A model generated the notes under the pieces. The model searched no databases and was not told the origin of the DNA. It saw only the letters and a list, made by a program, of their open reading frames with translations. Positions 33,915 through 46,000 of a stretch of DNA of 64,000 nucleotides are shown here, piece by piece. The stretch lies in the NCBI GenBank assembly GCA_030015575.1, contig CM057337.1, positions 380,269,582 through 380,333,581 on the forward strand, written 5' to 3'. Source of the stretch: Agapanthus africanus (taxonomy: Eukaryota; Streptophyta; Magnoliopsida; Asparagales; Amaryllidaceae). Position 1 is the stretch's first letter; the number at the start of each line of letters is the position of its first letter. The position numbers were made by a program, and so were the translations under genes.

Positions 33915-36095
33915 TTAACCAATGTTAATCTTTTGAAAATCACAAGAGAGGGTCAAGATCATTGGTCGATGCCAAGATTTGCAAAGACCGAAGGTTAACA
34001 CCAACCATTCGAAGATTTTATCTGTGTAGTGCACCGGTTGGTGGAATAAGAAGTAGGGAAAGGGTAAGTGGTGGAATAGAATGTGTTTGTGTCTCGTTTT
34101 GGAGAGACGACTCAGTGATTGTGATGGATTGCTCGCATCCTTTTTACAGTCCAGAAGAAGGGGTGGAGGTTCAATTTCAATGTTTGGGAGATGATTCATC
34201 TCAACACCCGTGTCATTCAAAAATGCGAGTTCTTCAGCGAAGATTTCCTCAAAAGTCTTATCAATACCCCGAAGAATAATGTCATCAAAAAGCGGAGGGT
34301 GATCTTCAGACTCCAAAAATAGTTCATAATCAGTGTTAGTTGTTGACCCGGACAACTCGGTGGAAGAGTCCGTATGTGTATGTTACATAGTTAGGTCAAA
34401 CAACAACATATGAAAAGAGTCAAGATCAGTATCATGGGGATCATCAAATTCGCTGCTGTCGACATCCATTAATTCGACAGAACAGACCTGAGCAGTAAGT
34501 TCGAGGGGTACACTTCCCAACTTGTAAATGTCAGCTCAATTGACGTATTCCCGAAGGATAGGGTCATAGAACCATTACGACAGTTGATGATAGCGTTGGA
34601 AGTAGCCAAAAATGGGTGACCAAGAATCACCGGAATTTGATTCCATGGGTTTGCTAAAGGCTGTGTATCAGTACAATAAAGTCAACAGGGAATACAAATT
34701 CCCCGATTTTTATCAACACATCCACAAGTTCACCCCTAAGTTTGGTGATTGATCGGTCGGCCATCTGGAGAGTTATGTTAGAGGGCTTTAACACTCCAAT
34801 ACCTAGTTGCTCATAGACTGAATATGGAAGCAAGTTAACACTAGAGCCTAGGTCAAGTAAAGCACGGTTGATGTGTTTTTTCCCAATAGAAATAGAAATA
34901 GTAGGACAGCCAGGGTCCTTACGTTTCCTTGGTAATTGTTGGGGAAATGCCGTGTCTACAGTACTCGACATAAACACTTTTTTCGGCACTTGAGTCTTTC
35001 TCTTTCTAGTGCACAAGTTCTTAAGAGTTTTCGCATAGGACGGAACTTGTTGGATAGCATTTAGGAGAGAGATGTTGATGTTAACTTGCTTAAACATATC
35101 TTCAAGCTTCTCCATTTGGGCATTGGGTTTGTTGGGCCTCAACCTATTTGGAAATGGAGCTCTATCAATAAGTGTTGGGTCCAACATTTGTGGAGAAGTT
35201 TGTGGGGGTAGGAAGGCTGAAGTGGGTGGAGGGTTCAAGCCTTTGGGAAAATGGAGAATAGGCTCGGAAGAAAAAGGTAAATTAGACGAAATAGGATAAG
35301 AAGTAGAAGTGGGAGTGGAAGTAGAAGTGGAAGCCGGGGTGTTAATGATCAATTCATCATTATCAATTTGTTCACCCACATGATTGTCTAGCACTCTTCC
35401 AGATCTCAACGTGGTAAGTGCATCCACATTAGTGTAATGCGAAGGTCCAGGATCAGGTAGGGGTTGAGATGGAAGATTAACTTTCTCTCTAGCACGCATT
35501 TCGGCATTTATACGGGCAATTTGTGCTTCCATCGATTTAATATTTTCATTTTGAGAGACAATGATCTTCATCATATTATCGAAGGAAGATTGAATATTTG
35601 CCCTCCCTTGGATGGATTGTTTCATGAAAGTATCCAAGGTTCGTTCGAGTGCAGAGGTATTATCAGTATCGGCCATTTGCAAAGAATTTTCATGTGGTGC
35701 CAAAATGTTGGCCGGATTTTAAAAGTTTTGGGATTGGTAGGGGTGCTGACTTAATTGAAGTGGTTGCTATTTTGGTGGAGGAACCCATTGAACGTTATTC
35801 TGGTTTAGATCCGTGTATTGGGTTTAGTGTTGGATCCAAGAAAGATCAGGGTGATTCCTCCAATTGTGATTATATGAGGAAGAAGAAGGATCGTTTCCAG
35901 GTCTTTGCTAAAATGCAGCATTAGTGTGACCTTGAAACGGTACATTCAAAAGTCATTCTTCCGCCAAATGTGATGGATTTGAGCAACAGCCACACAAGGT
36001 TTTGGGAAGTGTGTATTGGTTTAGGGAGGCTGAAGAGATTTTGTTTTCTATAGCATCAAATTTCCTTTGTATTGCGGCCATTTCGGCTCTCATTA
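33915..36095 (-). pseudogene. Ath-A gag C-terminus and aspartic protease (decayed)
   Basis: Minus-strand continuation of gag after LARD-B. Beginning at 36095 it reads the end of the gag capsid region (RAEMAAIQRKF), a damaged zinc knuckle near 35945-35990 (SNPSHLAEE followed by a stop in place of the last cysteine), then a stretch of Asn/Gln/Pro-rich sequence with stops. The open part at 34654-35703 has a helical, possibly coiled-coil segment and a Ser/Thr/Pro-rich linker, then the protease with catalytic DLGSS near 34853. Near 34680 the frame shifts, and the protease end (ILGHPFLATSNAIINCRNG) continues in another frame to about 34500. The last open piece, 33915-34355, is acidic and not recognised. 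RT would be expected next in an autonomous Athila/Tat element and is absent. Confidence 0.82.
36091..36095. repeat. LARD-B target duplication, left
   Basis: CATTA, repeated at 47119-47123 directly after LARD-B. Confidence 0.9.
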
Positions 36096-37792
36096 TGTCA
36101 CGACCCGAAAGAGCACGTGACTGGCCCTTGAACCATATGAAGTCTATAGGACTCCATCTGATCCAAGTAAGCCAAAAGCCCAGAAATCTAAAACCATTTA
36201 AGAAATAAGTAAAGAATTTGGTTTAAAGAAGTGAAGAAATACATGTTTGAAATCAAGATTTTTAAATAACTAAGCCGAAGGTACGTTTTGAAAACAATAA
36301 GTCTTTTCTAAAAATTTCGGCAGAGTTTCTTTTGTAAAACTGGCCCCGAATGGGGTACAACAAGGATAACAATATATATGCAATGATAAAGGCATCCCCA
36401 AGCGGGAGCTAGCTCTTCGTCAATCGACGGTCACAACCACACATGCAACAATAATATACAACGCCAAGTGGCGAGGATCAAATCCAAAAGAAGCTCAAAA
36501 GCAACAAGAAAACCGCAATACTACTAAGCGCGACTCTAAGGTCAAATAATACAAGTTTTGGTTGATGGAAATTCTAGATACAATGAAATAAATAAATACA
36601 ATGGTGGTTCTTGATGCGAAAGAATCCACCTACCAAAGCAAATCACCCGCAAGAAGGTAGTGTGCCAGAAATGCCGCAATAAAACCTGTACGGCAGAACC
36701 TGCAAGAACTGTGGCACAACGGGGGTGAGTTGCCAACTCGTGAATAGAAACATCTACAAGCAGAAACCGAATGCAAGACATAAACCTAAGTCAACGATCA
36801 GTAATATAATCCACAAGAGTACATCTGAGTGTAATAAGGTGGCAAGGTAACATCTAATCATGTAGGTAGTGCCAGGTACTCAGGTAACAACATGTCATCA
36901 GAAAAAGGTATGTCTGCATGAAGTAAATATGATGAAATATCAATGATATCAATACACATATATTAGCGTCCCATACCACTAATATTGGTGTAAGGGTATA
37001 TATAACAGCGCCCTCATACCCTGTTATATATACAAATGAAGTATGATAAGTGTAAATCCAGTCTGTATATGATCCCAATCTGTATATAATCCAAGTCTGT
37101 ATATATGTGGAACCCGTCCACCTGTCATCCACTGACAATGAGCATCATGCATGCAATGTGAGGATATAAACAAAAGCATGGAAAAACATCATGAAACCCG
37201 TGCCTAGCATCGACACGTAAATCCTCATCTAACGGGCTCCGTCAGTCCGGATCGGCCTGCGGGCTATGTCTGCGGAATCGGCCCTCGGCCCCAGCAGTAC
37301 GCCCATCTCTCGTCTCCGGTCGGTATCCCCCAGATATCCGCCGAGCTCAAATACAATCACCGGTAGGTGCTCGCCCGCCTCCAGGCTCAATCGGCAAACT
37401 CATCGATCATCTTGCCGAGGGGAACCATACCGGGCCCACCACGAACCCGCAAACGGATCATCACCTCCTCGAATCGGGTTTCAAGCACACGTCTCAGCAC
37501 CGAGAAAACGCGTGGTGGACGCACCGAAATATCATATCACGAGGTACCGGGTTTTTCATAAAAGAGCATCTTTTCATAAATAATCCCAAGGTCCTCAAAA
37601 TCAGAAATCACATGAAAATCCAACATCAGGAAGTAAATCCAATGCGATGTGCTATGCAATCAATCCATGATGTATGCGACATGTAAAGAAAAGTAATCAT
37701 ATCGGAAATCATGCAACATAGAAGTAATGTGCATATGTCGAAAGAAGAATCATATCATGAATGCAGTAGTACTACAGTGTAGTGGCATGGCA

Positions 37793-37857
37793 ATTATCGA
37801 TGATGAAGTGTGTGAGCCGGCAAATAGTGTACGTGGAACATACGCATCATCGATAAT
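37793..37857 (-). other. Conserved LTR hairpin (LARD-B 3' LTR)
   Basis: Perfect 13 bp arms ATTATCGATGATG (37793-37805) and CATCATCGATAAT (37845-37857), 39 base loop; identical at 44768-44832. Confidence 0.75.
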
Positions 37858-39052
37858 GGTGCTGGTGTCCTAACAGCATGATAGTAATATAGCAATGAAC
37901 ATATGCCAGCAATGCAAATAACATGAAGATGCAGAACTCTAGTAGTCAACACCACAGTGAAGTATCTACTATGCAAACTACATCTAAGTAACAGGTCGAT
38001 CAGGAGGGGTAGGTGTGGAAACCACCTAAATCTGAGTCGGTATATATAAAGATACATAGTCGGTGATCTCGCCTCAATGTCATATCGTAAGATATCCTCG
38101 AGTTTTGAGTGCGGATCTATCATCAATATCGGCTCGTACGGTAAATCATCGTACGACATCCCAATAGCTGGGTACAGGTCAACATCTCACTATCTCGTCA
38201 CATAACAGGTATCACTATCATCAGATCATATAATCTGGGGGTACTACTCTATGTCTAGTACAAATCGATACCATCAATAAAGTATGCATCCGGGGGTAAA
38301 CACATATCCCAAGCCCGCAAGAAAGAATCACAAGTCATATCCCACATATGAATCGTATCAAATCACCGATCTCACGGCACCAAGCCTACATCATCGACTC
38401 ATCTCCAAAGTCATCCCATATCATCAAACACCGTGCAGTATAAGTGATAAGCAAGGGTGTGTGTAGGTGTAATTCTATCCTAGGGTTCGCGACTATGAAC
38501 TACACTAGTCACTTCTAACCCTATACTATCCATAATACACTTATTACGACAATAAACTACATAGTAATCTATCTACGGACTGCGGGGGTGCTATACGCCA
38601 TCCACCCGACTTCCCCCTGTAGATATAATCTACTCACCTTGCATCATCATTTGCGGACGTCACCACGCATTTGCTTGTCGTCCCGAAGTCTTCATGGGTA
38701 CCTACACATCAAATATCGTATATGCGCATTAAAACCAAATCCAAGCTAAAACGGCGCATGAAATCCAAAACGATACGATAAGGGGGCCTATAGGTGAGAA
38801 CCTATGGCACGCCTTCAAAACCAGCAATAAATCCTCTACATCGTCGTATAAACGCCAAATAGTCGAGGCAAAACACAAACCACAATTTCAGAATCAAAAA
38901 CACGGAATACGAAAACACGAAACCAAAATGGCAACTTAGGATATATGTCCCAGATTTTACCCTAGATAGAATCTGTCAAAACTAGAAGTACCCAGGGCCA
39001 AGAATTGAGGAAATAGGGCCATGCACGCAAAACGAGGAATTTCCTCTCAGGT

Positions 39053-39073
39053 CTGGCCGCAAATTGCGGCCAG
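39053..39073. other. GC palindrome in LARD-B LTR
   Basis: Ten-base arms CTGGCCGCAA and TTGCGGCCAG around one central base; identical copy at 46028-46048. Confidence 0.85.
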
Positions 39074-40139
39074 AAAGGGGATTTTGGCGGCCTCACAGTG
39101 GAATGGGGAGCTAGGGTTTGGTGTGGTGGTTCTCTGGTGCCTGCACATCTCACTGTCCACTCAATTTTATTTTAGGAGTCTCGGGATGTTAGCAGATTCT
39201 TAATAACAGTGGCAGATTCCAGTTTTACCCCGATATCGGTTTCAAAAATCCGTATTCTGGTTTTAGCTTCAGGTTTTGGGTTCCAAATCATACACTAAGG
39301 TGTTGGCATAACCTTAACTGAGCTCAATTTCATAATACAACACCAATTTCCCTCAAACCCTAACTAGGTTTTCACCAAGTCCACCATTTCACACAATATC
39401 GATTAAAAACTAAACATGGGGTAAAGAGAATGCTATAACTAAGCTAATGGTTCAGAAAAATACCTCATTTGGCAACTCAAGAATTTTCTTGAGTTCCCCT
39501 AGTGGCCAAAATCCATGCTTCCTTAGCTCCATGTGTAGATCTAGGGATTTTGCACAATTTTAATGAAAGGAGATTGGGGTTTTGGAGTGTTTTTTGAGAT
39601 GAAGAGAGGGATTGAAGGTGGAGGAGGGGGGGAAAGGAAGCAGCAGTAGCAGGAGCCAAGGGAGAGGGAGAGAAATGAGGAGGAGAAAACAATGGCTAAG
39701 GGTTTTGGTCAAAGGTCCACCTCTCTCTCTCACCTACCCTCATCATTTCATTTTCTTCTCTTTTCTTTCCCTTTTCTTTTAAATCCAAACCTTCTCACAA
39801 GAATAGTAAACCCAAATGATAAATCATGGCAAGAAAGATGCACAAGTGTAGAAAAAGTGATATGTGCAAGTTTTGCACAAAATTGCCAAAAAACCCGATT
39901 AGCGATTTTTAATCGCGATTAGCACTAAATTATTGTCAAACTAATCACAAAAACTTAAAAATGTCATAATTCACTAATTTACCCTATTTTAGAATTTTCC
40001 ATAATTTTTCATAATTTTTCTAACATTTTTCCTATTTAATTTCATTTAATTATAGATTTAATATTAAAATAATCAGTAAAATAATATTAAATTATAAAAA
40101 TTCCCAAAATTAATATTTTATATTTTTGAAAATGTTACA

Positions 40140-40160
40140 ATCTACCCCCCTTAAAGAAAT
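40140..40160 (-). promoter_or_regulatory. LARD-B polypurine tract
   Basis: Minus strand TTTAAGGGGGGTAGAT lies next to the 3' LTR start TGTAACA. Confidence 0.85.
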
Positions 40161-40317
40161 TCGGTCCCCGAATTTAAATTTAAACCCCCAATACTAAAAC
40201 AATTTCAGTAATAATCCCATTTGTCGGGGCTCCGAAAATATCAATACAGAGAGAATATCATAAAATGTACTGCTCTACTAGAAATCAATCCCAAAATGCA
40301 TATATAAGAATATCCTA

Positions 40318-40572
40318 TGCGTCTGGTGCGCAAGGAAATCAAATCCATAAATGTGTCAAACAGGTATATAAAACAACATCTAGGTGCAACTGGTGTGCAC
40401 GAAACATCTGTCGTAGGCAGCGTGTGTGCCTGACAGAAAAAAATCAGGTGCATGTGACATGCACGAAGAATCCCGATTTAGTGCATCTGGCGTGCACCAA
40501 AATCGTATATCAAAACACTAAAGGTGCATGAAAATTACGCTGGAAGTGCAAATCAAATCACTGCATACGGTA
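40318..40572. repeat. GTGCA/TGCAC mini-palindrome array (LARD-B)
   Basis: About seven units, e.g. near 40382 (GTGCA, then TGTGCAC), 40448 (GTGCATGTGACATGCAC) and 40482 (GTGCA, then GTGCAC), followed by A-rich words. Homologous in style and place to 4598-5188. Confidence 0.65.
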
Positions 40573-42009
40573 GGCATGAAATCTCAATCAATATCTAAAA
40601 TGTAATAACTCTGCGCAAAATATATAAATATCCAGTGGGTGCTTGAAACCAATATCATGAAACTCAATCATCAAAACTAAATCATGCAAACAGAACGCCC
40701 CAAAATACCGAAATCCAAAATGACGGATACGTGATAATCGAATCACAAAATCACAAATCATGAATACCGTCGTCGGTAGTTCCTCCTTCGAGGTCGAGAA
40801 GGAGTCGGTGCATCCACTGCTAGCAGCGCAGGATATCTACTTGCCTTTTGTTCACGGTCTGGCATCCTCTGACTCTGGGTCCTTATCTTCCTTGCGGATT
40901 TCCTATCTCGCGGTCAATCGGCTCATCGGCCCTGTCAGGTGTGCTAACGGGAACGATTCCGCTCGGGCACTTCTCTGGTCATCTCTCGGTCAAACCTCAC
41001 GACTACTCGTAAGGTAGCATATCACTGGCGTTGGCCTCTGGCTCTCTGAAAGCACGTCACACATCTGATCCTGGGTGCAAACATCATTGCAGCAATGTCC
41101 TGGAAGAATCCTGCTCAAGGTCTCTTCCAATCATGCCTATGCCGATCTGTACGGAGGCTGACTCTCTTACATAACCTCTTTACACTGGAGAGACATCTGT
41201 GTCCTCAACACAACATTTCTCGGAAATTGGTCACATCCCAACGTCTCTGTAAGCATATCTGGTCTCTAGTCTCGACGGGAAGTAATGACAGCTCGTCAGC
41301 GTCTCGCCCGAACCTCTGGTTCCACCAGTCTCTATCGTCGTCCACTATGACGTCATGCCAAGCTACTATGCACTGCACTGTTCTCGGCCACGGTCAATCT
41401 GAAGTCTCTCACACGGACTCGAAATCGCGTACTCTGTAGCTTCATCATTCTGTAGAAGATGTCAGGCCGAATAGGTCCTCGGGAACACGTCCCAACCATC
41501 GGAGGAGTACTCATCACCCGTCCGTCCTTGATCAATTCGCAACGTATCTGGGTAAGTCCCTTTATCCGAACCTGGTCAACTACCTCGTCGACCATGCCGA
41601 ACTCTGTCCTGCTGGTGTGCGCAATACGACCTCTCCTGGGTCTAGGTCTTCTCGTATCGTTTTCCAGAAGGGTCCTGTCGAGGTTCCTTTCTCAAATCTC
41701 AATCCTGCCGAATTGCCCGGAAGTCGTCATCCAATGCTGAAGCTAAAGCTTATTCCGGAATGGCTGCATACTTATCGCGCTTCTTTCTGGAAGATACATC
41801 CATATACCATGCCTTCGGGTGCGTATCACATCTCTGATGTCAGCGGAGTGGGACGTCATCTCGTCGAAACCTCGTACGAACTCTTTACTCCACCTTGCTC
41901 AAATGTCGACTGATTCGGACTTAACTCATCGTGGCTACACGAACTGCGCTCCGACGGCTACGCTCGCATCTGGAGTCTCCCAAGCAGTGTCCCATCACGA
42001 TATCCGAAA

Positions 42010-42242
42010 GATGTCGAACCATCCGATCGACTCGTCAGATCCTCATAATCCCCCAAGAGCTCACATCTCGGGTACAGTTTAATAGTATCGAGTACATGCC
42101 ACAGCGTCGGTGGTCCATCCGTAGAAGGGCAAACCCAAGCCTCACTAATGGCGCCGAGGAACCGCCGCAAACCCGAAGGTTCAAAGGCTTTCACACGGTC
42201 ATTAAGTCGAGTTAGGGTTTCATTCTTCTAGAGGGTCCATAG
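42010..42242 (-). other. Leader block shared with copia elements (LARD-B copy)
   Basis: Same order of words as 5416-5652 and the copia leaders: CGATCGA, AGAGCTCA, GTACATGCCACAG, GTAGAAGGG, GCCTCA, TTCTTCTAGAGGGTCCA. Confidence 0.75.
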
Positions 42243-43054
42243 AATCACCTGCATGTCTTTCCGTATACTTTAAACTTGGAAAATAGGTTCCTGACATTCG
42301 ATCGTCTCTATCGACTCTCAACGAATCTGCGTGAAGTCGTCTCTAGCTGGAAACAATCTAACTGTCTGCACGGTAGGCGACATCACAATCTCTGAGGTAT
42401 GCTGTACATCAACAGTCCTCTCTCAACTGGCAGCTCTAACAATGGCCCGATCGTCCGGTGCAAGACCAAGCACTCGCCTCCGTTAGAGGTCACAATCCAC
42501 AACACTAACTCGAGACGTTCCCATGTCACCAGAAAACACAATGGTCGGCCCTCGTACCAAACGAGCTCACACCGGCCGTAACCCTAGCAGCAGCCCAAAC
42601 TGCGCTCAAACACGGTGAAAGGAACCTCAATCGAGTATCAAGAGAGTACACCAATGGCAAGAAAGGAAACAACAGATCCAAAGTGGATACATGATCATAG
42701 GAAGGAACAGCATCAATGAAGGTATGATCATGAAACTAATCGAATCGGGAATCTTAAATGGATGTATAATCATGGAGATAAAGAGAATCACTGATATCGA
42801 AAATATGTACATCCTAAGGTTCCTTAAGCGGAGTGGCGTGTCGTAAGTATGCCGCGGAACATACCAACGGTATGTCACTCTACTTTAGTCACCTATTCCA
42901 TCAACCAAGGGTCATCCTAATACGACGAAAGTTCGGGTCTAATACCCCCTCGACCAAGTCTAAGCTCCATAAGGTCAAGCCTAAGTTCCGTATATATATA
43001 AACGTTCTAGGCTCCACATAGTCAAACTTAGACTCGAACCAAGGTCAACCTAGC

Positions 43055-43067
43055 GCTCTGATACCAA
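43055..43067 (-). promoter_or_regulatory. LARD-B primer-binding site (iMet)
   Basis: Minus strand TTGGTATCAGAGC, three bases inside the 5' LTR. Confidence 0.85.
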
Positions 43068-43070
43068 CTT

Positions 43071-46000
43071 TATCACGACCCGAAAGAGCACGTGACTGGC
43101 CCTTGAACCATATGAAGTCTATAGGACTCCATCTGATCCAAGTAAGCCAAAAGCCCAGAAATCTAAAACCATTTAAGAAATAAGTAAAGAATTTGGTTTA
43201 AAGAAGTGAAGAAATACATGTTTGAAATCAAGATTTTTAAATAACTAAGCCGAAGGTACGTTTTGAAAACAATAAGTCTTTTCTAAAAATTTTGGCAGAG
43301 TTTCTTTTGTAAAACTGGCCCCGAATGGGGTACAACAAGGATAACAATATATATGCAATGATAAAGGCATCCCCAAGTGGGAGCTAGCTCTTCGTCAATC
43401 GACGGTCACAACCACACATGCAACAATAATATACAACGCCAAGTGGCGAGGATCAAATCCAAAAGAAGCTCAAAAGCAACAAGAAAACCGCAATACTACT
43501 AAGCGCGACTCTAAGGTCAAATAATACAAGTTTTGGTTGATGGAAATTCTAGATACAATGAAATAAATAAATACAATGGTGGTTCTTGATGCGAAAGAAT
43601 CCACCTACCAAAGCAAATCACCCACAAGAAGGTAGTGTGCCAGAAATGCCGCAATAAAACCTGTACGGCAGAACCTGCAAGAACTGTGGCACAACGGGGG
43701 TGAGTTGCCAACTCGTGAATAGAAACATCTACAAGCAGAAACCGAATGCAAGACATAAACCTAATTCAACGATCAGTAATATAATCCACAAGAGTACATC
43801 TGAGTGTAATAAGGTGGCAAGGTAACATCTAATCATGTAGGTAGTGCCAGGTACTCAGGTAACAACATGTCATCAGAAAAAGGTATGTCTGCATGAAGTA
43901 AATATGATGAAATATCAATGATATCAATACACATATATTAGCGTCCCATACCACTAATATTGGTGTAAGGGTATATATAACAGCGCCCTCATACCCTGTT
44001 ATATATACAAATGAAGTATGATAAGTGTAAATCCAGTCTGTATATGATCCCAATCTGTATATAATCCAAGTCTGTATATATGTGGAACCCGTCCACCTGT
44101 CATCCACTGACAATGAGCAGCATGCATTCAATGTGAGGATATAAACAAAAGCATGGAAAAACATCATGAAACCCGTGCCTAGCATCGACACGTAAATCCT
44201 CATCTAACGGGCTCCGTCAGTCCGGATCGGCCCGCGGCCTATGTCTGCGGAATCGGCCCTCGGCCCCAGCAGTACGCCCATCTCTCGTCTCCGGTCGGTA
44301 TCCCCCAGATATCCGCCGAGCTCAAATACAATCACCGGTAGGTGCTCTCCCGCCTCCAGGCTCAATCGGCAAACTCATCGATCATCTTGCCGAGGGGAAC
44401 CATACCGGGCCCACCACGAACCCGCAAACGGATCATCACCTCCTCGAATCGGGTTTCAAGCACACGTCTCAGCACCGAGAAAACGCGTGGTGGACGCACC
44501 GAAATATCATATCACGAGGTACCGGGTTTTTCATAAAAGAGCATCTTTTCTTAAATAATCCCACGGTCCTCAAAATCAGAAATCACATGAAAATCCAACA
44601 TCAGGAAGTAAATCCAATGCGATGTGCTATGCAATCAATCCATGATGTATGCGACATGTAAAGAAAAGTAATCATATCGGAAATCATGCAACATAGAAGT
44701 AATGTGCATATGTCGAAGGAAGAATCATATCATGAATGCAGTAGTACTACAGTGTAGTGGCATGGCAATTATCGATGATGAAGTGTGTGAGCCGGCAAAT
44801 AGTGTACGTGGAACATACGCATCATCGATAATGGTGCTGGTGTCCTAACAGCATGATAGTAATATAGCAATGAACATATGCCAGAAATGCAAATAACATG
44901 AAGATGCAGAACTCTAGTAGTCAACACCACAGTGAAGTATCTACTATGCAAACTACATCTAAGTAACAGGTCGATCAGGAGGGGTAGGTGTGGAAACCAC
45001 CTAAATCTGAGTCGGTATATATAAAGATACATAGTCGGTGATCTCGCCTCAATGTCATATCGTAAGATATCCTCGAGTTTTGAGTGCGGATCTATCATCA
45101 ATATCGGCTCGTACGGTAAATCATCGTACGGCATCCCAATAGCTGGGTACAGGTCAACATCTCACTATCTCGTCACATAACAGGTATCACTATCATCAGA
45201 TCATATAATCTGGGGGTACTACTCTATGTCTAGTACAAATCGATACCATCAATAAAGTATGCATGCGGGGGTAAACACATATCCCAAGCCCGTAAGAAAG
45301 AATCATAAGTCATATCCCACATATGAATCGTATCAAATCACCGATCTCACGGCACCAAGCCCACATCATCGACTCATCTCCAAAGTCATCCCATATCATC
45401 AAACACCGTGCAGTATAAGTGATAAGCAAGGGTGTGTGTAGGTGTAATTCTATCCTAGGGTTCGCGACAATGAACTACACTAGTCACTTCTAACCCTATA
45501 CTATCCATAATACACTTATTATGACAATAAACTACATAGTAATCTATCTACGGACTGCGGGGGTGCTATACGCCATCCACCCGACTTCCCCCTGTAGATA
45601 TAATCTACTCACCTTGCATCATCATTTGCGGACGTCACCACGCATTTGCTTGTCGTCCCGAAGTCTTCATGGGTACCTACACATCAAATATCGTATATGC
45701 GCATTAAAACCAAATCCAAGCTAAAACGGCGCATGAAATCCAAAACGATACGATAAGGGGGCCTATAGGTGAGAACCTATGGCACGCCTTCAAAACCAGC
45801 AATAAATCCTCTACATCGTCATATAAACGCCAAATAGTCGAGGCAAAACACAAACCACAATTTCAGAATCAAAAACACGGAATACGAAAACACGAAACCA
45901 AAATGGCAACTTAGGATATATGTCCCAGATTTTACCCTAGATAGAATCTGTCAAAACTAGAAGTACCCAGGGCCAAGAATTGAGGAAATAGGGCCATGCA

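Larger units (their letters stand above)
36096..40139 (-). repeat. LARD-B 3' LTR, 4044 bp
   Basis: Left end TGTCACGACCC, right end GTTACA (LTR start TGTAACA on the minus strand). It contains the hairpin at 37793-37857, the conserved 32 bp box at 38586-38617 and a GC palindrome at 39053-39073. Open frames such as 37266-37583 and 39692-39922 are repeated in the other LTR only because the copies are young. Confidence 0.92.
40140..43070 (-). other. LARD-B internal domain, noncoding
   Basis: In sense order: primer site (43055-43067), a block conserved with LARD-A (42805-42915), the leader block shared with copia (42010-42242), a C-rich stretch with many overlapping short ORFs (40760-42240), the GTGCA/TGCAC array (40318-40572), the TTCGGGGACCGAA box and the polypurine tract. 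I recognise no gag or pol motif in any frame. The overlapping ORFs on both strands in the C-rich part are probably due to base composition, though a very old coding relic cannot be excluded by eye. Confidence 0.7.

Noticed and set aside
33915..34355. Ath-A frame with FGLC as a possible RT start
   Set aside because: No surrounding RT motifs (no YxDD, no LPQG-like box). The similarity is too short.
37266..37583. 105-codon ORF repeated at 44241-44558
   Set aside because: LARD-B LTR copies are nearly identical, so repetition says nothing about coding. No protein family is recognised and LARD-A does not preserve the frame.
41095..42215. Chain of ORFs in the LARD-B internal domain as a possible gene
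   Set aside because: Frames overlap on both strands, none shows a domain, and base composition alone could open them. Kept only as a finding.
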